Shown: positions 1-10,668, counted from the first letter of the stretch. The stretch is DNA of 64,000 nucleotides from Lineus longissimus (GCF_910592395.1 NC_088316.1:9240001-9304000), one strand, 5' to 3'. The notes: a model not told the origin generated them from the letters alone. Made by a program: numbers and translations.

Positions 1-359
1 GAAAATTAGGTCTTTAAAGTCCTCTTCATTGTTGAAGAATACTGATGAATTTGACTATAGAGCCCCAAGTTCACAGTACAATGATTCATTATTTCTGGCG
101 CACGCTGTATAAAAAATCGCGAATGATGACAGGGCCAGCGCTTGCCACAAATGCCTTGGTCAGCGCCAGTTGAATGCACATCAATGGCCGAGAATAGTTC
201 CATACCTGAATGATACCGGCAGGGGCTGGGCCTGGAGGCCTACCTGCATAATTTGAAAGTACCCATAAACAGACGAGGGTAGAGGAGTTGCACCAACTGT
301 ACACTGTACGATCAGAGATAAATAAATAAATAAAATTAGGCCTATCAGCAATCTCACAG
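1..359. other. No supported feature
   Basis: Only short ORFs without recognisable motifs are present on either strand. A short TAAA-rich tract lies at about 319-335. I see no gene, splice-flanked exon or repeat boundary here. Confidence 0.5.
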
Positions 360-627
360 CAAGTTGGTGGGAGGAGTTATGTGTGTTGGTTTAGTGGTAT
401 ATATGCAAATCAATCTATGCGCGCTCTGTTGGAATATTTTGGCACGTTGTACTCCTCATGACTCATTCATAACATGCAGTTTTGGCCAAAAACAGATGTG
501 CATATAATGTCTTCTGGTGATAGAATTTCTTAATTAATGTTTAAATTGCCATGTTTGGTTGTAAGGGTAGAGCATTAGCGTCATTTTGAGACCCTAACCA
601 TTACAATCCTCCAGAAACTGCGACCGC
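360..627 (+). repeat. Dispersed repeat R1, copy 1
   Basis: This ~268-bp stretch reappears in the same orientation at 8404-8668 with substitutions and small indels. Both copies start near AAGTTGGTGGG and end near CTGCGACCGC. No coding potential, terminal inverted repeat or target duplication is evident, so the class is unknown. It could be a piece of a larger interspersed element. Confidence 0.75.
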
Positions 628-740
628 AGAGCAAAGAAAAAATGACTTTCTTCCTGCAGTTGCCCACTGAAAGCCGCTCAAAGATTACACAAAAATGTTT
701 GCACATTCTATAAAGGTGTATTAAACGACAAGCATTTCAA

Positions 741-818
741 GGAGCCCAGTGGCCTTGAGGATAAGAGTGTTGGCAAATAAAACCAGAGGTCTCGAGTTCG
801 AGTCCCGATGAGAGGACC
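741..818 (+). other. tRNA-like sequence (tRNA-Arg-like pseudogene or SINE head)
   Basis: The stretch has a D-arm-like segment AGCCCAGTGGCCTTGAGG, a possible anticodon stem TTGG/CCAG around an enlarged loop, and a strong B-box GAGTTCGAGTCCC at about 793-805. A run of five T follows at about 819, as a Pol III terminator would. The order resembles a tRNA-Arg, but the anticodon loop is abnormal and the acceptor stem does not pair cleanly. A decayed tRNA or the head of a tRNA-derived SINE is more likely than a working tRNA gene. Confidence 0.45.
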
Positions 819-916
819 TTTTTATTTTGTTCCTTCCAGAATTCTCTGCGAAGGTCCGCATCGTCCCACGGCTTGCTGGTTTGTGAAATCAAGCGCATCG
901 AAGCATTGGATGTCCA

Positions 917-1574
917 CCATGCCACATCAGCGCATAAACTTGCACCGCTATTTGCCGGGAAGACGTGGTAGATAAATTGCTCGGCACCGGTTCCAACGCA
1001 ATGGTTGTCCAGAAATAGATACGAGGCCTAGTTGGTAATTGCGCAATCCTAATGAAGGGATTGCGAATAATATTTGAGCAACCTACAACCACGCTTGCGT
1101 AATTTTTATCAAAGAAGGTCATGAGTTTAGGCCTACGCGGAAAAAACATGGCAGTATTGAATCTGGCCAGGAGGATTTCAGGACGAAATGGCAGAATTTC
1201 TGTCTTTACGCTAATTTGCTTCGGATAATACACGATGGAGTATAGGTGAATATTCGCAAGTTTTTATGCCGTTTTTCTTTGTCGGCGTGCAATTACCAAC
1301 TTGGCCTCGTATCTATTTCTGTACGACCGTTGCGTTGGAACCGGTGTGACAGCGTCCCCCTGGAGTCATAGTCCGGTAGCATTGTATTTGATCAATTAAG
1401 CAGCATGATCTATTGTACCGCTAACCCTAACCAAAACATTTAGCAATGCGGGCTATTGTTACACGGACTATCAGCCCTAGGACTACTATCCCTTGCACAC
1501 CGGTGACGAGCAATTTATCTACCACGTCTTCCCCGCAAATAGTGGTGCAAGTTTATGTGCTGATGTGGCATGGA
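917..1574. repeat. Inverted repeat, right arm interrupted
   Basis: The left arm (917-1044) matches the reverse complement of 1288-1346 joined to 1506-1574. Both arms contain the same text around ATTTATCTACCACGTCTTCC. The two parts of the right arm are separated by a 159-bp insertion described separately. The spacer 1045-1287 shows nothing recognisable. The arms may be remnants of an inverted-repeat element or an inverted duplication of a host segment. Confidence 0.75.
1347..1505. mobile_element. Short insertion with CCGGTG flanks
   Basis: CCGGTG occurs at 1341-1346 and again at 1500-1505, and removing one copy plus the DNA between restores continuity with the left arm of the surrounding inverted repeat. 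This is the expected footprint of a ~153-bp insertion with a 6-bp target duplication. Its ends carry a loose inverted match (CATAGTCCGGTAGC against TTACACGGACTA), suggesting a MITE. It has no coding capacity. Confidence 0.55.
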
Positions 1575-1904
1575 AGGGGATTGTCTTCATTTATTTCTAT
1601 TTCTATAATTCTAACTTGTATCATTTGTTTTTTTCAGGTTATCATAAGGACACACGCACGTTACTGTATGTACATTATAGGCCGCCTACATGCTTGGACA
1701 TGGCCTACGTGCATCTGTACATGTACTTACACACATAATCCAGCACTTTAGGTGTTCTACTACAGACTGACGGCAGCGCAACTGTTTCGCTGTTGACTAT
1801 CATGTTTCTGGCAGACTTCTGAAGAGTGTTTCGGACGTTTGCTGGGGCGCGGTGGTCTTTATTTAAGACATGGACGCTTCTGTTTTTGTTCATGTAGTTC
1901 AGCT

Positions 1905-2240
1905 TTAAGGCCAGTTTATACTCGCTCGCCGACCACCAGTTGCACTTTGGTGGGCGAGTAGTCCGCGCACTCCGCCGACTTGAGCGGACCAGTCGTCCGA
2001 CTAAAAATGCAATGCGCGCGCTTTCGTCCAGGCAGTGACGGATCCGACTAGCGTGTTGTGGACGCGTTTTTGTTAAGGCCAGTCTATTCTTGCTCGCCGA
2101 CCCACAGTTTCGCTTTGGTAGGCGAGTAGTCCGCGCACTTCGCCGACTTGAGCGGACCAGTCGTCCGACTAAAAATGCAATGCGCGCGCTTTCGTCCAGG
2201 CAGTGACGGATCCGGCTAGCGTGTTGTTGACGCGTTTTTG
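1905..2240. repeat. Tandem duplication of palindrome end (2 x 168 bp)
   Basis: Two adjacent copies of about 168 bp begin with TTAAGGCCAGT and carry GCTCGCCGACC, TAGTCCGCGCAC and CAGTGACGGATCCG. The single equivalent in the right arm ends at 3889. The inner copy is closer to the right-arm copy (it shares GACCCACAGTTTCGCTTTGG) than the outer one is. Confidence 0.85.
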
Positions 2241-2307
2241 TTACGCTTCAATTCATACTATACATTTAAAAGTTTCCATTTCATCTTTTGCCTCCAGGGT
2301 CACCGCT

Positions 2308-2577
2308 TCAACCACCTTCAACAGAATTTTTCACCTTCGTGTACTGATCTCTCAGGTATTTCCACGTCTCTTTCATGTGTTTCCAGTGTCTGTCATCAAA
2401 ATGGTTATCAATGGATACCCATCTCTCCTCGCATCTGCCATGATTCCTGTACTCGGACAGAGAGTTATTGTAGAGGTTTGGATATTTCCGAACCTCTTCG
2501 ATCAAACGTTCATCTTCAGTAGTAGAAAAAGGTTTTTTCTTCCTCGAAGACATGGCGATAAATGTAGACTTCCACAA
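2308..2577 (-). pseudogene. MADF-domain (Myb/SANT-like) protein fragment, left arm
   Basis: This minus-strand ORF reads like a MADF domain: a basic lead (SSRKKKPFS), then an acidic helix start and LIEEVRKYPNLYNNSLSEY, a tryptophan in EERW, and later KHMKETWKYLRDQY with the usual W..LR..Y spacing. MADF proteins bind DNA, and PIF/Harbinger transposons often encode one beside the transposase. The likely start is the second Met before SSRKKK. The frame stops after SVEGG where the copy in the other arm has an arginine codon, so this is probably a broken or exon-limited fragment. No transposase was found in the palindrome. Confidence 0.6.
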
Positions 2578-3549
2578 CCTAAAGGCGTAATGCGGGAAAA
2601 GTTAAATTTGGGTTATGTCCAACGGATTACAAACGTTTACGTATTACGCACACGTTGTCCAGGTGCAAAGCGCAATGCGGTTATTTCCGCATAAATAGAG
2701 GTTGTCTCAAATAGACATTTTATGTCGTGTTATGACTCGAATAGACATTTGGTGGCGCTCGTTTTAACGGAGACGTACCTGAAATAAACATATTGTGTCG
2801 TATCTCAAATAGACATACACTCAAATAGACGTTTGGTGGCGCTCGTATCTCAAATAGACATATATTGTCGTGTTTTCAGCTTTTTGTTAATAACTCGAAT
2901 AGACGTTCGGTGGTGCTTTTCAACAAAAATGGAAGTTCCCCAAATAGACATTGTGTGACGCTGGAATCAATTTTAATGTCGGTAACAGCGATATTGACAT
3001 TATCATTGCGGTAAGCGGCATTGTTATTGCATGTATTGCATGTACATTTGATGTACTTATGTATTGTCAGGAAATGCAGACAGATTGTTGATTATTTCTT
3101 TGTTGATTTTATATCTCGCTAAAACACTCGGGGTTTGCGTCAATCCGGAGAAGATGGCCTTGATGTGCACTGCTTAAAGCAATAACAATAATATCGTCGT
3201 GGCAGATAAACCAATTCCAAACTTGCTCCAGAATTGCCGCGCGCCAGCGCCACACAACGTCTAAATAGGGAACTTCCATCTTTGCGGAAAGGCGACACCA
3301 AACCTCTATTAGAGTTATTAACAAAAAGCTGAAAACCAGACAATGTATGTTTATTTGAGATACGAGCGCCACCAAACGTCTATTTAAGTGTATGTCTATT
3401 TTAGATATGACACAATATGTTTATTTCAGGTACGTCTCCGTTAAAACGAGCGCCACCAAACGTCTATTCGAGTCATAACACGACATAAAATGTCTATTTG
3501 AGACAACCTCTATTTATGCGGAAATAACCGCCCATAGAGCTGGGTATCC

Positions 3550-3712
3550 ATTGGTCACCATTTTGATGACAGACACTGGAAAGATATGAAAGAGAGGTGG
3601 AAATTAACTGAGAGATCAGTACACGAAGGTGAAAAAGTCTGTTGAAGGTGGTCGAAGCGGTGACCCTGGAGGCAAAAAGATGAAATGGAAACTTTTAAAT
3701 GTAAAGTAATGA
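3550..3712 (+). pseudogene. MADF-domain fragment, right arm copy
   Basis: The right arm encodes the second half of the same MADF domain on the plus strand, starting at HFDDRHWKDMKERWK. A single-base shift after this tryptophan helix moves the rest (LRDQYTKVKKSVEGG) into another frame. The N-terminal helix region is missing because the right arm lost about 250 bp. It is a decayed duplicate of the 2308-2577 copy. Confidence 0.6.
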
Positions 3713-4172
3713 ATTGAAGTGTAACCAAAACGCGTCCACAACACGCTAGCCGGATCCGTCACTGCCTGGACGAAAGCGCGCGCATTGCATTTTTAGTCGG
3801 ACGATTGGTCCGCTCAAGTCGGCGGAGTGCGTTGACTACTCGCCTACCAAAGCGAAACTGTGGGTCGGCGAGCGAGTATTAACTGACCTTAAAGCTGAAC
3901 TACATGAACAAAAACAGAAGCGTCCATGTCTTAAAAAAAGTCCACCGCGCTGTTTTTGCTGACTCTCTGAGCAGTCATTCTGTTTTGAAGTAAATGTATT
4001 GTGAGGGCTGTGATTTTGGAAATTGATAGTAAGGTCATATTTTTGGAAAAACAGTAGTTTTCCTTAACAGTGATTTACCTTAAATTAATTCGCAGTAGTC
4101 GTTAATCGCATAATACATTTACTCAGTTGGCCATAAAATTATCGTTGTTGGACATTTTCAGTGACCCCATTG

Positions 4173-4917
4173 TCATACATGGACAACCTCGACTTGTAAA
4201 TCACCTAATGACTTTAATTGTCTTTTTATTTTTGAAAACTCCACCTGAATCTTTTCCTGTTCACTCCGGCTTTTGCGTATTCCTTTAGCGTCACCTCCAT
4301 GATTTCGTCCTCGATCACCCTCTTCAGGTGGCGGAGTAACCTCCACCGAAGGTGTAAATGTGCATGCCCTAATCCTACTGCCCTGATCTTGTTTATCATG
4401 TGATCCGCCAACGTTTTTTGTCGATTCATTTATAACATATTTCCTAGCACCAGATGAAGTCAGCACAGTCATTTCAAGATCATTACCCAAAGGCCCTGTT
4501 GGACATGTCCTTCCAAACACCAGTGCACATGTGTTTTCTGTCGGCGACTGCTCACAGTGTCGTAAAAGTGACTGCCGTTCATGTTGAGTTCCTTCATATT
4601 TTGTCTGGCGACGATTCGTACCTCGGACTACGTGACTGTCCATTTCTGAATACATATAAAACTCGGAGGAGAAATTCCTCAACCTGTATTCATTTAGCAA
4701 TTCCTCTTTTAATCCTTCTATTTCTGTTAGCTCTGTCTCTTCGTCTATGGAGCACGTCGACTCTATTGGTTGCAACATGCAACTGCGGTTGCTTTTAAAT
4801 GACATGGTATATATGCCTGAATCCTCCTTGTCCATCTGCTGTTTTCGGTCAGCAAAATGGCCAGCGCAGACGTCCGGAAGATCGGATATGTCTTCTTCGT
4901 CGGTGACTTGGTCGAGC
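4173..4917 (-). CDS. Hypothetical protein, probable 3'-terminal coding exon
   Basis: A 248-codon open frame is preceded by a good splice acceptor (TGTGTTTCAG, AG at 4919-4918) after a pyrimidine-rich tract, so the exon should begin at 4917 and not at the upstream in-frame Met, which would lie in the intron. It ends at a stop at 4173. The protein is hydrophilic and rich in Ser, Glu, Lys and Arg. It has acidic clusters (TDEEDISDLPD; CSIDEETELTEIEGLKEELL), a Pro/Glu patch (VTPPPEEGD) and a basic C-terminal helix (QEKIQVEFSKIKRQLKSL). There is no signal peptide or membrane segment. I do not recognise a family. The long open frame with an acceptor suggests a host gene whose upstream exons lie further right or were lost. 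Confidence 0.55.
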
Positions 4918-5153
4918 CTGAAACACACGAATACAGAATGGTTGGATATAGTAGACTCGTACCAAGTAAGAAGTTGAATATTGCATTTGTTGTTTTAGCA
5001 AAAGACTAGTAATTCGATAGAGAACATGAAACCATTGGTGTATGAATAAAAACTAATATTTGATTTTACCTCTGATGTGCAATAGCAAACAAAAGCAAAT
5101 GCCTGGAAATTTAAAATATATCTTCCAAGTAAAGAGCATTGAGTTATAAACGC

Positions 5154-6065
5154 AATGGTCCAGGGACCATGTGCTCACCCCGGGTAATGTAATGCATGTC
5201 ATTCGCAGTGGATATGGGAGAACAGTTTCTGGTTAGTTTCACCAGTTTTGATTTTATTGAATAATATTATTCGTCTCGGCTCAATGGCACAAAAGAAAAT
5301 TACCGGTACCATCGAAGTATAGCATTTGGGTTATAAAGTTGACTGAATTTCAGGGTTATTGAAGAGTGTACATGTCACATGGAGATTCGTTGACATCTGT
5401 TCCACAGTTTAGGAGTAATAGGACTTCGTTGGATTTTCTATATTTGTCATGGGATTTGACTGAAAATTAGGGATATTGATTAGAGTACATAGATACATAA
5501 TCCCAGGGAGTGTGGTTGCAATCCGATCGTTAGTTTCGGTGCAATCCGACTTTGTTTAATTTCCAAGATGGCCGCCTGGCGGCCATATTTGAAGTCCAAG
5601 CGGGACAAATTTTTGGGGTAGAATAGAGAGTCCCTAGATATATGTCCTCACAAGTTTAGAACCTTCTAGCTCTAATAGAAACGAAATGTGCCACCTATCG
5701 GTGATTTAGTGAACTTTGACCACTGTGACCTTGAAAAGTAGGTCAAATCAAAAACCTGGGTGATATGTCATTTAACCTTATTAGATTCACCCACCATACA
5801 AATTTCGTCACTCTACGTACAACCATTAGCTTCAAAAAGGCAAAAAACAATTTCCAAGATGGCCGCCTGGAGGCCTGAAAGTAGGTCATCGCGAAAAAGA
5901 AAAATAAGTCTGGGCATTGGCCAAAGCTACCATCACACCAAGTTTCAGCCATCTAGCCCTAGTGGTGACGAAACGTGCTCCGCTAACGGACGACGACAGA
6001 CGCCGACGGCCGACGGACGACGGACGCCACGGTATCGTATAAGCTCCCCAGAGGTGAGCTGAAAA
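5154..6065 (+). repeat. Dispersed repeat R2, copy 1
   Basis: This ~0.9-kb repeat is shared with 19937-20986 in the same orientation. It starts near AATGGTCCAGGGACCATG, a short palindrome, and ends in a GACGGACGCC-rich tract then AAGCTCCCCAGAGGTGAGCT. It contains internal sub-repeats built around CAAGATGGCCGCCTGG and GATTTGACTGAAAATTAGGG. No protein is encoded. The tail type recurs in marine invertebrate genomes, but I cannot name the family. Confidence 0.8.
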
Positions 6066-7365
6066 ACAGAAAGGTTTTAGCATACAGATTGGATTTTACT
6101 TAGCGGTATATAAAATGCTATGCAAAATTCCAACGCCCTCCGCAACACCCAACTGAAAACCTGGATCCGATTTATATCGTCGTAACCAGTGTCATTAAAA
6201 AAATGATCAGCTAACCATTCCATACTTGGCTCATCAAATCCATAAAATGGTCGATAAAACGATGGTCGATATGATTTCCTTGGGGTCCTCATTCGGACGC
6301 CCCTCGCCCCCAAAGTTACAAGACAGCGGCCATTTCCAACACGACTGACCAGTTCAAGTTTTAAGCTTGGTCTGAAGCTACCTTGAACATTCTAAGGATT
6401 AACTTCGAAGCATGTATTTTATACTTCTGCTTTAGCTTCAATCTAATGAAGCTAAAGCTTAGACTTCAAGGTTTTGCTACAACACTAAAAAGTTAATTCC
6501 TGTACCACTGAGCTGCATTTGCTCTCTTTTACCCTCTTTCATTTACTTCTGAGTATTTTTGTTTAGTAATTCATCCCCATGTTGCATTGCATGTACATAT
6601 GTTTTTACGACTGATCCCAACTTTGAAGCAATGGTCCTGTGGTATTCTTTTATCCCCCTATGCGCCGCTAGTGTACACACACATGAATAAGTAATGCCTG
6701 TTGCTATGTTAGAGCTTTGGCCAATTAAGTGGGTGGGTAGTATTATGAAAATTAGCAACAATTGTTCACAGTGTTCAAAAATAGAATCTGCTTTGATTAG
6801 TTTCCATTTTTACTTCTCAACAACAAGGTTTGACTTAACAACCAACATGGCCAGAAACAGCGATGTAAGAGCTTGGTGAAATGACATGTTATTCATATTA
6901 CATGACTTTTCACATTCATCGATGGTTTGCAAAGCTTCATGCCACTTGTATAGCTATTTAGGCCTTTTTGGTGGTGTGAGGTGGGGACAAAACCTCACAG
7001 CAAAGACATGCAGTTTTGCCAAGGAAAAAATTGAATAAAAACTGTAAATAAAATCACCATTTACTCATAAACGATAGGTGATTTTCTTCTTCAAAATGCT
7101 AGCTTGCCCTAGCAATCCCTTATTCTCGTATTGATTAGGTTTTTGTCAGAGAAAATTCAATAGGTTTCCTCATCCCTTATGCCAAAATAGTTATTTTGCT
7201 TCTCATAGTTTGGAAGATATGGGAACCTGAAAGACTGTTTCATACCTACAGCATTGTTTACTGACCCCAAATTGATACTTGATATAAATTAGCAAACAAC
7301 AGTTTTCATTTTATTTCATGATTTGGGTTTTAGACTTGTAAAAATTCACCCAGTATCTCTTAACC
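6066..7365. other. No supported gene
   Basis: A 78-codon minus-strand ORF at 6077-6313 has no recognisable domain and no clear splice sites. The rest is AT-rich with short ORFs only. I see no repeat boundary. Confidence 0.4.
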
Positions 7366-7369
7366 TTAA

Positions 7370-7961
7370 AGGGGTTGTGTGAAGTAAAAGGTAAGCCATT
7401 ATGAAATGAAAATTCTGCTTCTAGACACTTGAGCTGACGATGCCAATGTCATTTTTTTAAAAATCGACCCAGTAGTTTCCGAGTAATCCGCATAGCAAGG
7501 TCCGCAACTTCCCGCGCAAATTTGAAGTTCGCGCATGCGTGGTATCATTGTGGAGCAGAATGCATTCGGCGATGACTCAGTCAATATGTGGTCATTCGCA
7601 CATCGATCGATCGCGTCTGACATGTCTGACGTAGGCTATTATAACAAAACAAAACAAAGACTAGAATGCCTCGGCAATGTTTTGCCTTGAATTGTCGCCT
7701 AATGCGAAAGCAGCCATGTTTCTTACTAAACGGTACTTCCTGTGGCAAAACGGCAATTCTTCGTTGATTGTTCGCGCTGCCGCTGGCTCGCAAGCCGGTA
7801 CACTATGACGTAATAAGGACATTTGGCGAAAAATTCGAAACTTACGGTCATTTTCGAAAAAAAAACATTATAAATATTTTTTCCGTAACTTAACCTTCTT
7901 TTGGAATCCTGCCTCATGAAGACAAAATTCCTGTTTTGGACCCCTAATTCACACAACCCCT
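7370..7961. mobile_element. TTAA-flanked inverted-repeat element with THAP remnant
   Basis: The ends are inverted copies: TTAAAGGGGTTGTGTGAA at 7366-7383 and its complement at 7948-7965. TTAA sits at both edges (7366-7369 and 7962-7965), as a TTAA-targeting element would leave. The interior carries a short THAP-like start on the plus strand. Element length is 592 bp, so it is non-autonomous. The TTAA points to a piggyBac-like mechanism while the THAP remnant would suit a P-type element, so the superfamily is open. Confidence 0.65.
7666..7767 (+). pseudogene. THAP-type zinc finger N-terminus, broken
   Basis: The frame opens MPRQCFALNC, which matches the beginning of THAP DNA-binding domains (Met-Pro then C-x4-C), and stops after 33 residues. 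The downstream Cys/His pair and AVPTIF-type box are not readable in frame. THAP domains are the DNA-binding part of P-element transposases and derived proteins. It lies inside the TTAA-flanked element. Confidence 0.4.
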
Positions 7962-7965
7962 TTAA

Positions 7966-8198
7966 GGGTTGACAATAGGTACCGCCATTTTGTTTAGACC
8001 TCAAAATCCTATAGCAATTAAAACTCTTTCCAAATGAATTGAATGCTCATTTATATCCTGGAGGCTGTTCTCTCGAAAACTAAGAACAGATTAGACTCCA
8101 GCCCTTGAAATGAGCATTCACCACGTTTTGAAAACGTTCCAATTGCTTTAGGATTTTGTGGTCTAGCCAAAATGCGGTACCTCAAATATGGTCAACCC
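7966..8198. mobile_element. Hairpin MITE with TTAA target duplication
   Basis: A 233-bp element lies between TTAA at 7962-7965 and TTAA at 8199-8202. Ends are GGGTTGAC and GTCAACCC, and the arms pair along most of their length (for example CAAAATCCTATAGCAATT at left against AATTGCTTTAGGATTTTG at right), leaving a short centre near 8080-8090. This is a typical piggyBac-type hairpin MITE. It shares its left TTAA with the previous element. Confidence 0.8.
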
Positions 8199-8403
8199 TT
8201 AATCTTCAAACAAGTTGAGGGTTTCTTGGACAAAGCATGTTTATTCATGTTTGTCAAGTGAAGTGCAGAAGAATAATTCTTTTCTCTAAATGAACTGGTT
8301 ATTTTGACAACCAAAAACTCATTAGAAAATATTTCTCTATTCCCAAAATAAATCATGTAACATTCCCATGCATGTAAAGCAATGCTTCTATTGTTACCAT
8401 CAC

Positions 8404-8668
8404 CAAGTTGGTGGGTGGAGTTATGTGTGTTGGTTTAGAAGTATACATGCAAATCAATCTATGCGCGCTCTATTGGAATATTTTGACACTTAGCACTCCT
8501 CATGACCATCGAAATCAGGCAGTTTTTTGAAAAAACAGATGTGCTTATAATGTCGTTTGGTGATAAAGTTGATCACTTAATGGATAAATTGCCCTGTCCT
8601 TCTGTAAGGTGAGAGCCGTAGTGTCATTTTGAGACCTAACCATTACAATGCTTCTAAACTGCGACCGC
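8404..8668 (+). repeat. Dispersed repeat R1, copy 2
   Basis: Same-orientation relative of 360-627, about as diverged as expected for an old interspersed repeat. The shared part ends at CTGCGACCGCC. The flanks are unrelated, so this is not a simple tandem duplication. Confidence 0.75.
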
Positions 8669-8866
8669 CAGGTAGGGGTTGAAAAATGGCAATTTCATGC
8701 AAAATTAAGGAAATCCTGGCTGTAGGTTTTTTTGAAGTAATGAGTTTATGGTGTGGATCATATCTAACAATGTCCTTGAGGGTGTTCAGAGCATGCTCTG
8801 CACAAAACAGTGAACTCTTCACTGTCTCCATTTTCCGCTTACACAGTAGACAGTTCACAGTTGGCC

Positions 8867-8904
8867 AGATGCTTTCCCCGTCTTAATAGACGGGGAAAGC
8901 ATCT
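8867..8904. other. Perfect 16-bp hairpin
   Basis: AGATGCTTTCCCCGTC (8867-8882) pairs perfectly with 8889-8904 around the 6-nt loop TTAATA. It lies between repeat R1 copy 2 and the 81-bp minisatellite. It may be the terminal stem-loop of an unrecognised element. Confidence 0.7.
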
Positions 8905-9180
8905 TGAACTAACAATGAGTGGGCTTGCCCTTTTTAGCCACAAATAATTACTTTTTGACTAGTAAACTAATTTGCAGCCAAGACTATTCAATGATTTCTG
9001 TTTTCTCTGGAAACTGAAACTCACTTGATTGACCCCTGAGTTGCCGCCCGTCATGGGCTGTTCAGTTCTGTAATTGTTATTAGGAAGAATTGTCCCAGTT
9101 AATGGTACTTCCGCCAAAATCTCAAACCGGTTCTAAACATGAAATTACCTGACTTTCACTGCCTATGAGTCATTGCCATG

Positions 9181-10360
9181 CGAGACAAAAAGTTACCAGA
9201 TTGTGACTTACGGCTGGGAATGATAGGACCCCGATCCCCTGATCACTGCCAAACTTTATATGTGAGACAAAAAGTTACCTGATTGTGACTTACGGCTGGG
9301 AATGATGGGACCCCGACCCATGATCACTGCCAAACTTCATACGTGAGACAAAAAGTTACCAGATTGTGACTCGTGGCTGTGAATGATAGGACCCCGACCC
9401 CTGATCACTGCTAAACTTTATATGTGAGACAAAAAGTTACCTGATTGTGACTTACGGCTGGGAATGATGGGACCCCGACCCATGATCACTGCCAAACTTC
9501 ATACGTGAGACAAAAAGTTACCAGATTGTGACTCGTGGCTGTGAATGATAGGACCCCGACCCCTGATCACTGCCAAACTTTATATGTGAGACAAAAAGTT
9601 ACCTGATTGTTGCTTATGGCTGGGAATGATGGGACCCCGACCAATGATCACTGCCAAACTTCATACGTGAGACAAAAAGTTATCAGATTGTGACTCGCGG
9701 CTGGGAATGATAGGACCCCGACCCATGATCACTGCCAAACTTCATACATGAGACAAAAAGTTACCTGATTGTGACTCGTGGCTGGGAATGATAGGACCCC
9801 GACCCCTGATCACTGCCAAACTTCATACGTGAGACAAAAAGTTATCAGATTGTGACTCGCGGCTGAGAATGATAGGACCCCGACCCATGACCACTGCCAA
9901 ACTTCATACGTGAGACAAAAAGTTACCAGATTGTGACTCGTGGCTGGGAATGATAGGACCCCAACCCATGATCACTGCCAAACTTTATATGTGAGACAAA
10001 AATTTACCAGATTGTGACTCAAGCTGGGAATGATAGGACCCCGACCCATGATCACTGCCAAACTTCATACGTGAGACAAAAAGTTACCAGATTGTGACTC
10101 GTGGCTGGGAATGATAGGACCCCAACCCATGATCACTGCCAAACTTTATATGTGAGACAAAAATTTACCAGATTGTGACTCAAGCTGGGAATGATGGGAC
10201 CCCGACCCATGATCACTGCCAAACTTCATACGTGAGACAAAAAGTTACCAGATTGTGACTCGTGGCTGTGAATGATAGGACCCCGACCCATGATCATTAA
10301 TTCATACTGGAGACAAAAATTTACCAGATTGTGACTGGCGGCTTAGAATGAGAGGACCTA
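9181..10360 (+). repeat. 81-bp minisatellite (~14 copies)
   Basis: Monomers of about 81 bp run head to tail, each with GTGAGACAAAAAGTTACC, GATTGTGACT, GGGAATGATAGGACCCC and TGATCACTGCCAAACTT. Copies differ at fixed positions (TTATATGTG or TCATACGTG junctions; GGCTGGG or GGCTGTG). In the first half, two variants alternate as 162-bp dimers. The last copies (from about 10300) are degenerate. No coding function is apparent. Confidence 0.92.
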
Positions 10361-10668
10361 ACGGTCCCAACCCCTCATACCCCTGGCACATAGGGGAAAA
10401 ATGTATCTTATTGTGACATATTGGAAATGATACCGCCTGTAGCCGGCCATCCTCACTGCTAAAATGATTTGAGAGACAAAACCCGATTGAGCTGAAGACA
10501 AAGGTTCACTGAAAAGTGTCTCCGGCACTGTCACGGCCACTTAGTAATTCAACTAAAACGAAACACAACATTTTGATCGTAATCCGTAGAAACCAATTTT
10601 AATGTATTAAAAACGGTTTATATAATATGTAAACAGCAAGCTCTAGTGAACTCACACAACTGTTTGAC

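Larger units (their letters stand above)
1847..3950. repeat. Large imperfect palindrome (~2.1 kb)
   Basis: The left arm 1847-2963 matches the reverse complement of 3244-3950; the centre 2964-3243 is unique. Landmarks present in both arms include GCGCGGTGG at the outer ends, TTAAGG(C/T)CAGT, GCTCGCCGACC, GCCGGATCCGTCACTGCC and TCTATTTGAGACAACC. The left arm has an extra tandem copy of its end (1905-2072 and 2073-2240) and keeps about 250 bp that the right arm lost. AGG(C/T)CAGT preceded by TTA would suit a PIF/Harbinger end with a 3-bp target, but the sequence outside it is also inverted, so the whole locus, not just an element, was duplicated head to head. Confidence 0.85.

Noticed and set aside
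2203-2694. 163-codon plus-strand ORF
   Set aside because: It is antisense to the MADF-domain fragment, which has recognisable protein features.
4918-4928. Upstream Met of the 251-codon ORF as a start
   Set aside because: This Met lies before a strong splice acceptor, so it is intronic.
9181-10360. CRISPR-like array
   Set aside because: Whole monomers are repeated without unique spacers, and the sequence context is animal.
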